This document shows, one piece after another, positions 13,198-14,776 of a stretch of 14,776 nucleotides of DNA; position 1 is the stretch's first letter, and each line of letters starts with the position of its first letter. The notes beneath the pieces were generated by a model, which worked only from the letters and a program-made list of their open reading frames with translations, was not told the DNA's origin and ran no database searches. Position numbers and translations under genes: made by a program. Source of the DNA: JBQCHF01 sp051953655 (GTDB lineage Bacteria; Actinomycetota; Actinomycetes; Motilibacterales; Motilibacteraceae); NCBI GenBank assembly GCA_051953655.1, contig JBQCIO010000203.1, positions 1-14,776 of the forward strand, read 5' to 3'.

Positions 13198-14642
13198 CGG
13201 CCTGCCTGGGACCGCACGTAGTCCCGCCACCCGTCGGTGAACTGGGCCGGGGTGAGGCCGAGCACGCTGCGCAGCGCGGCGGCCAGGTTCGTCTGCTCGT
13301 CGCTGGACCGCGAGGTCGCCACCTGCTGGTAGAGCCGGACCAAGGCGTCCTGACCGTTCTCCGCGACGACGTAGCGGCACGCCAGCCACGCGCTCTCGTA
13401 GGCGGCTGCGATCTTCCCGCGCGCCGGGTCGAAGTCCTGCTGCACCGGCAACGTCGTCGGCGCCGCGCCCGAGCGCACCTGGGTGAGCAGCTCGCGGGCC
13501 GCGGTGGCCACCGGGACACCGCTGTCCAGGTAGCCCACGTAGTCGGCGAAGCCCTCGGACAGCCAGATGGGGACGGCGCCCCGGGTGACGGCACGGGTGG
13601 CGACGTGGGTGGTCTCGTGCGCCAGCACGACCCGGCGTCCGAGCGCGGTGAGCGTGTCGTAGGTGGCGGGGTTCACCACGACCCGGTCGCCGGTGGTCCC
13701 GGTGCCCCCGTCCGAGCGCTGCCCGGTCGTGATCGCCGCGATCTGCCCGAGGCCGTCGGCCGGGATGGCCAGCACGCTCGCCATCTCCTGCTGGCTGGCC
13801 GGGACGAGCAGCACCACCCGGCGCGGCCACGCCGAGGGCCACACCCGGTCCACTGCCGCCACGGCGGCGTCCTCCTCCCGGGCGTAGCGCGCCAGGTCGA
13901 CGTCGTCGCGACGGGAGACGACCAGGGTGCGCCGGCCCTGCTCGACGGTGACCGGGCCGAGGTCCCACAGGTCGTGGTCCGGCTCGGTCCCGCCGCCCGT
14001 CGAGCCGGCGGCGGCCCCGGTGGCGGCGGCATCGGCGTCGGAGGCGATCTTCCAGGTCCCGTCGGGCGCGGTGACGAGGGTGAGGTAGCGCTGGCGGACC
14101 ACGTCGGCGGCGTCGTAGCCGCGCAGCCGGTAGCGCAGCACGACCCGGCTGATCCAGGCGTCCGGCCCGAGCACCCGGGCCCGCTCCGGGGACAGCGCCG
14201 GACCCTCTCCGCCGGGGGCGAGCTCCCAGCCGGCCAGCGGCAGGCGGAGGAGGTTGCTGAACAGCACGTCCTGCTGCGCGGCGAAGGCTCCCTCGCGCGG
14301 GTCGACGGTCGCCCGCCAGGCGGTGACGTCGCGGTGCATGACCGCGCGGGACCGGCGGGCGAGCAGGTCGGCCAGGGCCTGCTCGCGGGCGGCGCGGGCG
14401 GCGGCCTGCGGGTCCACCTGGCTGGGCACCCGGGTCCCGGCGGTCACCCGGCCGGTGGGCGCGGCGGTCGGCCCGGCGGCGGGGCGGTCGGTGAGCCGCT
14501 GACCGAACCAGGCCGCCGCGGCGAGGTCGGCGGCGAGGAAGAGCGCCACCGCGATCGCCACCCGGCGCGAGCGCCGATGGCGGCGTGGCGCCGGGGGCCC
14601 GGCGTCCGGGGTCGGCCCCGGCGGCTCGCTCACACCGCGCAT
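13194..14642 (-). CDS. Membrane-anchored HExxH peptidase (peptidase MA-like)
   Basis: From the ATG at 14642 the protein has 482 residues. It has a short proline-rich cytoplasmic start, a basic patch PRRHRRSRR, one hydrophobic anchor at about 28-47, and then a large outer part. The region at about 75-205 resembles a secreted alpha/beta domain of unknown function. The C-terminal domain has the zinc motif HETTH at 342-346 and a third ligand in WLSEGFADY (Glu363), 17 residues after the last His, the spacing of gluzincins. A substrate is not suggested. GTG at 14651 is an alternative start; the ATG is preferred for its AAGGTG about 7 bases upstream. It is the first visible gene of the protease-pimB operon and overlaps the M48 gene by 4 bases. 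Confidence 0.85.
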   Translation of the reverse strand: MRGVSEPPGPTPDAGPPAPRRHRRSRRVAIAVALFLAADLAAAAWFGQRLTDRPAAGPTAAPTGRVTAGTRVPSQVDPQAAARAAREQALADLLARRSRAVMHRDVTAWRATVDPREGAFAAQQDVLFSNLLRLPLAGWELAPGGEGPALSPERARVLGPDAWISRVVLRYRLRGYDAADVVRQRYLTLVTAPDGTWKIASDADAAATGAAAGSTGGGTEPDHDLWDLGPVTVEQGRRTLVVSRRDDVDLARYAREEDAAVAAVDRVWPSAWPRRVVLLVPASQQEMASVLAIPADGLGQIAAITTGQRSDGGTGTTGDRVVVNPATYDTLTALGRRVVLAHETTHVATRAVTRGAVPIWLSEGFADYVGYLDSGVPVATAARELLTQVRSGAAPTTLPVQQDFDPARGKIAAAYESAWLACRYVVAENGQDALVRLYQQVATSRSSDEQTNLAAALRSVLGLTPAQFTDGWRDYVRSQAGR

Positions 14643-14727
14643 GCTAGGCACCTTCGCGCCCTGCGAGGCCGACGACGAGGGCGGACACGAGCGGCCGCCC
14701 GACGGCCGGTCGAGGGCCGGCCCCCGA
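14643..14727. other. Leader region of the protease operon
   Basis: The 85 bases before the peptidase gene should contain its promoter, but no clear -10 or -35 element is visible. An imperfect 20-base GC palindrome lies at 14709-14728 next to the hairpin and might be an operator or part of the terminator structure. Nothing codes here. Confidence 0.4.
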
Positions 14728-14774
14728 CAGCAACGAGCCCCGGACGCCGCAGGCGCATCCGGGGCTCGTTGCTG
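14728..14774 (-). terminator. Long hairpin, probable terminator of a gene right of the window
   Basis: Arms CAGCAACGAGCCCCGGA (14728-14744) and TCCGGGGCTCGTTGCTG (14758-14774) are perfectly complementary over 17 bp. The 13-base loop contains a further CGCC/GGCG pairing. No T run follows on either strand. Because the neighbouring gene starts here and runs left, the hairpin most likely ends a leftward transcript entering from the right; its orientation is inferred, and it could work in both directions. Confidence 0.7.
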
Positions 14775-14776
14775 AG

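Noticed and set aside
10732..13221. 829-codon open frame on the plus strand opposite the pimB-M48 genes
   Set aside because: The translation is rich in Gln, His, Arg, Gly and Pro with no fold or motif, typical of antisense frames in high-GC genes; the opposite strand has clear enzymes.
10121..13594. Very long open frame of 1157 codons on the minus strand
   Set aside because: Only its last 211 codons are a gene (GNAT). The rest is Arg/Ala/Gly/Pro-rich low-complexity translation lying out of frame across the PimB'-like and M48 genes, as expected from high GC third positions.
1..14776. tRNA, rRNA, CRISPR, insertion sequence or toxin-antitoxin content
   Set aside because: I looked on both strands and found no tRNA-like cloverleaf, repeat-spacer pattern, transposase or small paired genes other than the two pilins.

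Overview
The window looks like chromosomal DNA from a high-GC actinobacterium. The evidence is very GC-rich third codon positions, frequent GTG starts, 4-base GTGA/ATGA gene overlaps, an actinobacterial-style Tad pilus operon and a PimB'-like phosphatidylinositol mannosyltransferase. Gene order and protein flavour recall Geodermatophilaceae-type organisms, but that is an inference and not a demonstrated assignment. There are no RNA genes, insertion sequences, CRISPR arrays or phage genes, and no compositional island. Coding density is nearly complete; the longest non-coding stretch is the 268-base divergent region 5902-6169.

Region A (1-5901, minus strand) is a Tad (tight adherence / Flp pilus) operon read right to left: flp major pilin, a second Flp-type pilin, TadE-like pseudopilin, TadG-like protein, CpaB, CpaE/TadZ-like ATPase, CpaF/TadA secretion ATPase, and the start of a secreted VWA-domain protein cut by the window edge. 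The last four genes are linked by 4-base start/stop overlaps. A 12-bp GC hairpin lies directly after the first pilin gene and probably lets the abundant pilin be expressed above the downstream genes. A perfect 7-bp, four-copy tandem repeat lies between tadG and cpaB. The prepilin peptidase and TadB/TadC platform genes are not in the window; they may lie to the left or elsewhere.

Region B (6170-9282) is a small glycan cluster. It holds a GtrB/dolichyl-phosphate-mannose-synthase-like GT2 enzyme (plus), a SAM-dependent methyltransferase (minus) that shares a CTAG double stop with it, and a polytopic GT-C-type glycosyltransferase (plus) divergent from the methyltransferase. The first enzyme would charge a polyprenyl phosphate with a sugar and the GT-C enzyme could use such a donor outside the membrane. 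The pilus operon and the GT2 gene diverge from one intergenic region, so pilus or surface glycosylation is a reasonable but unproven hypothesis.

Region C (9141-14642, minus strand) is a compact five-gene operon: membrane-anchored HExxH peptidase, M48/Ste24-type integral membrane protease, PimB'-like mannosyltransferase, RimJ/RimL-type GNAT acetyltransferase, and a YihY-family membrane protein. Most junctions are GTGA overlaps or gaps under 20 bases. The last gene runs 142 bases into the opposing GT-C gene, an unusually long tail-to-tail coding overlap. A 17-bp perfect hairpin at the right edge probably ends a neighbouring transcript outside the window.

Nothing here is a clear new system. The best leads are the paralogous Flp pilins with the intervening hairpin, the heptamer repeat in the pilus operon, the VWA protein in a Tad operon, the coupled pair of metalloproteases, and the glycosyltransferases facing the pilus operon.
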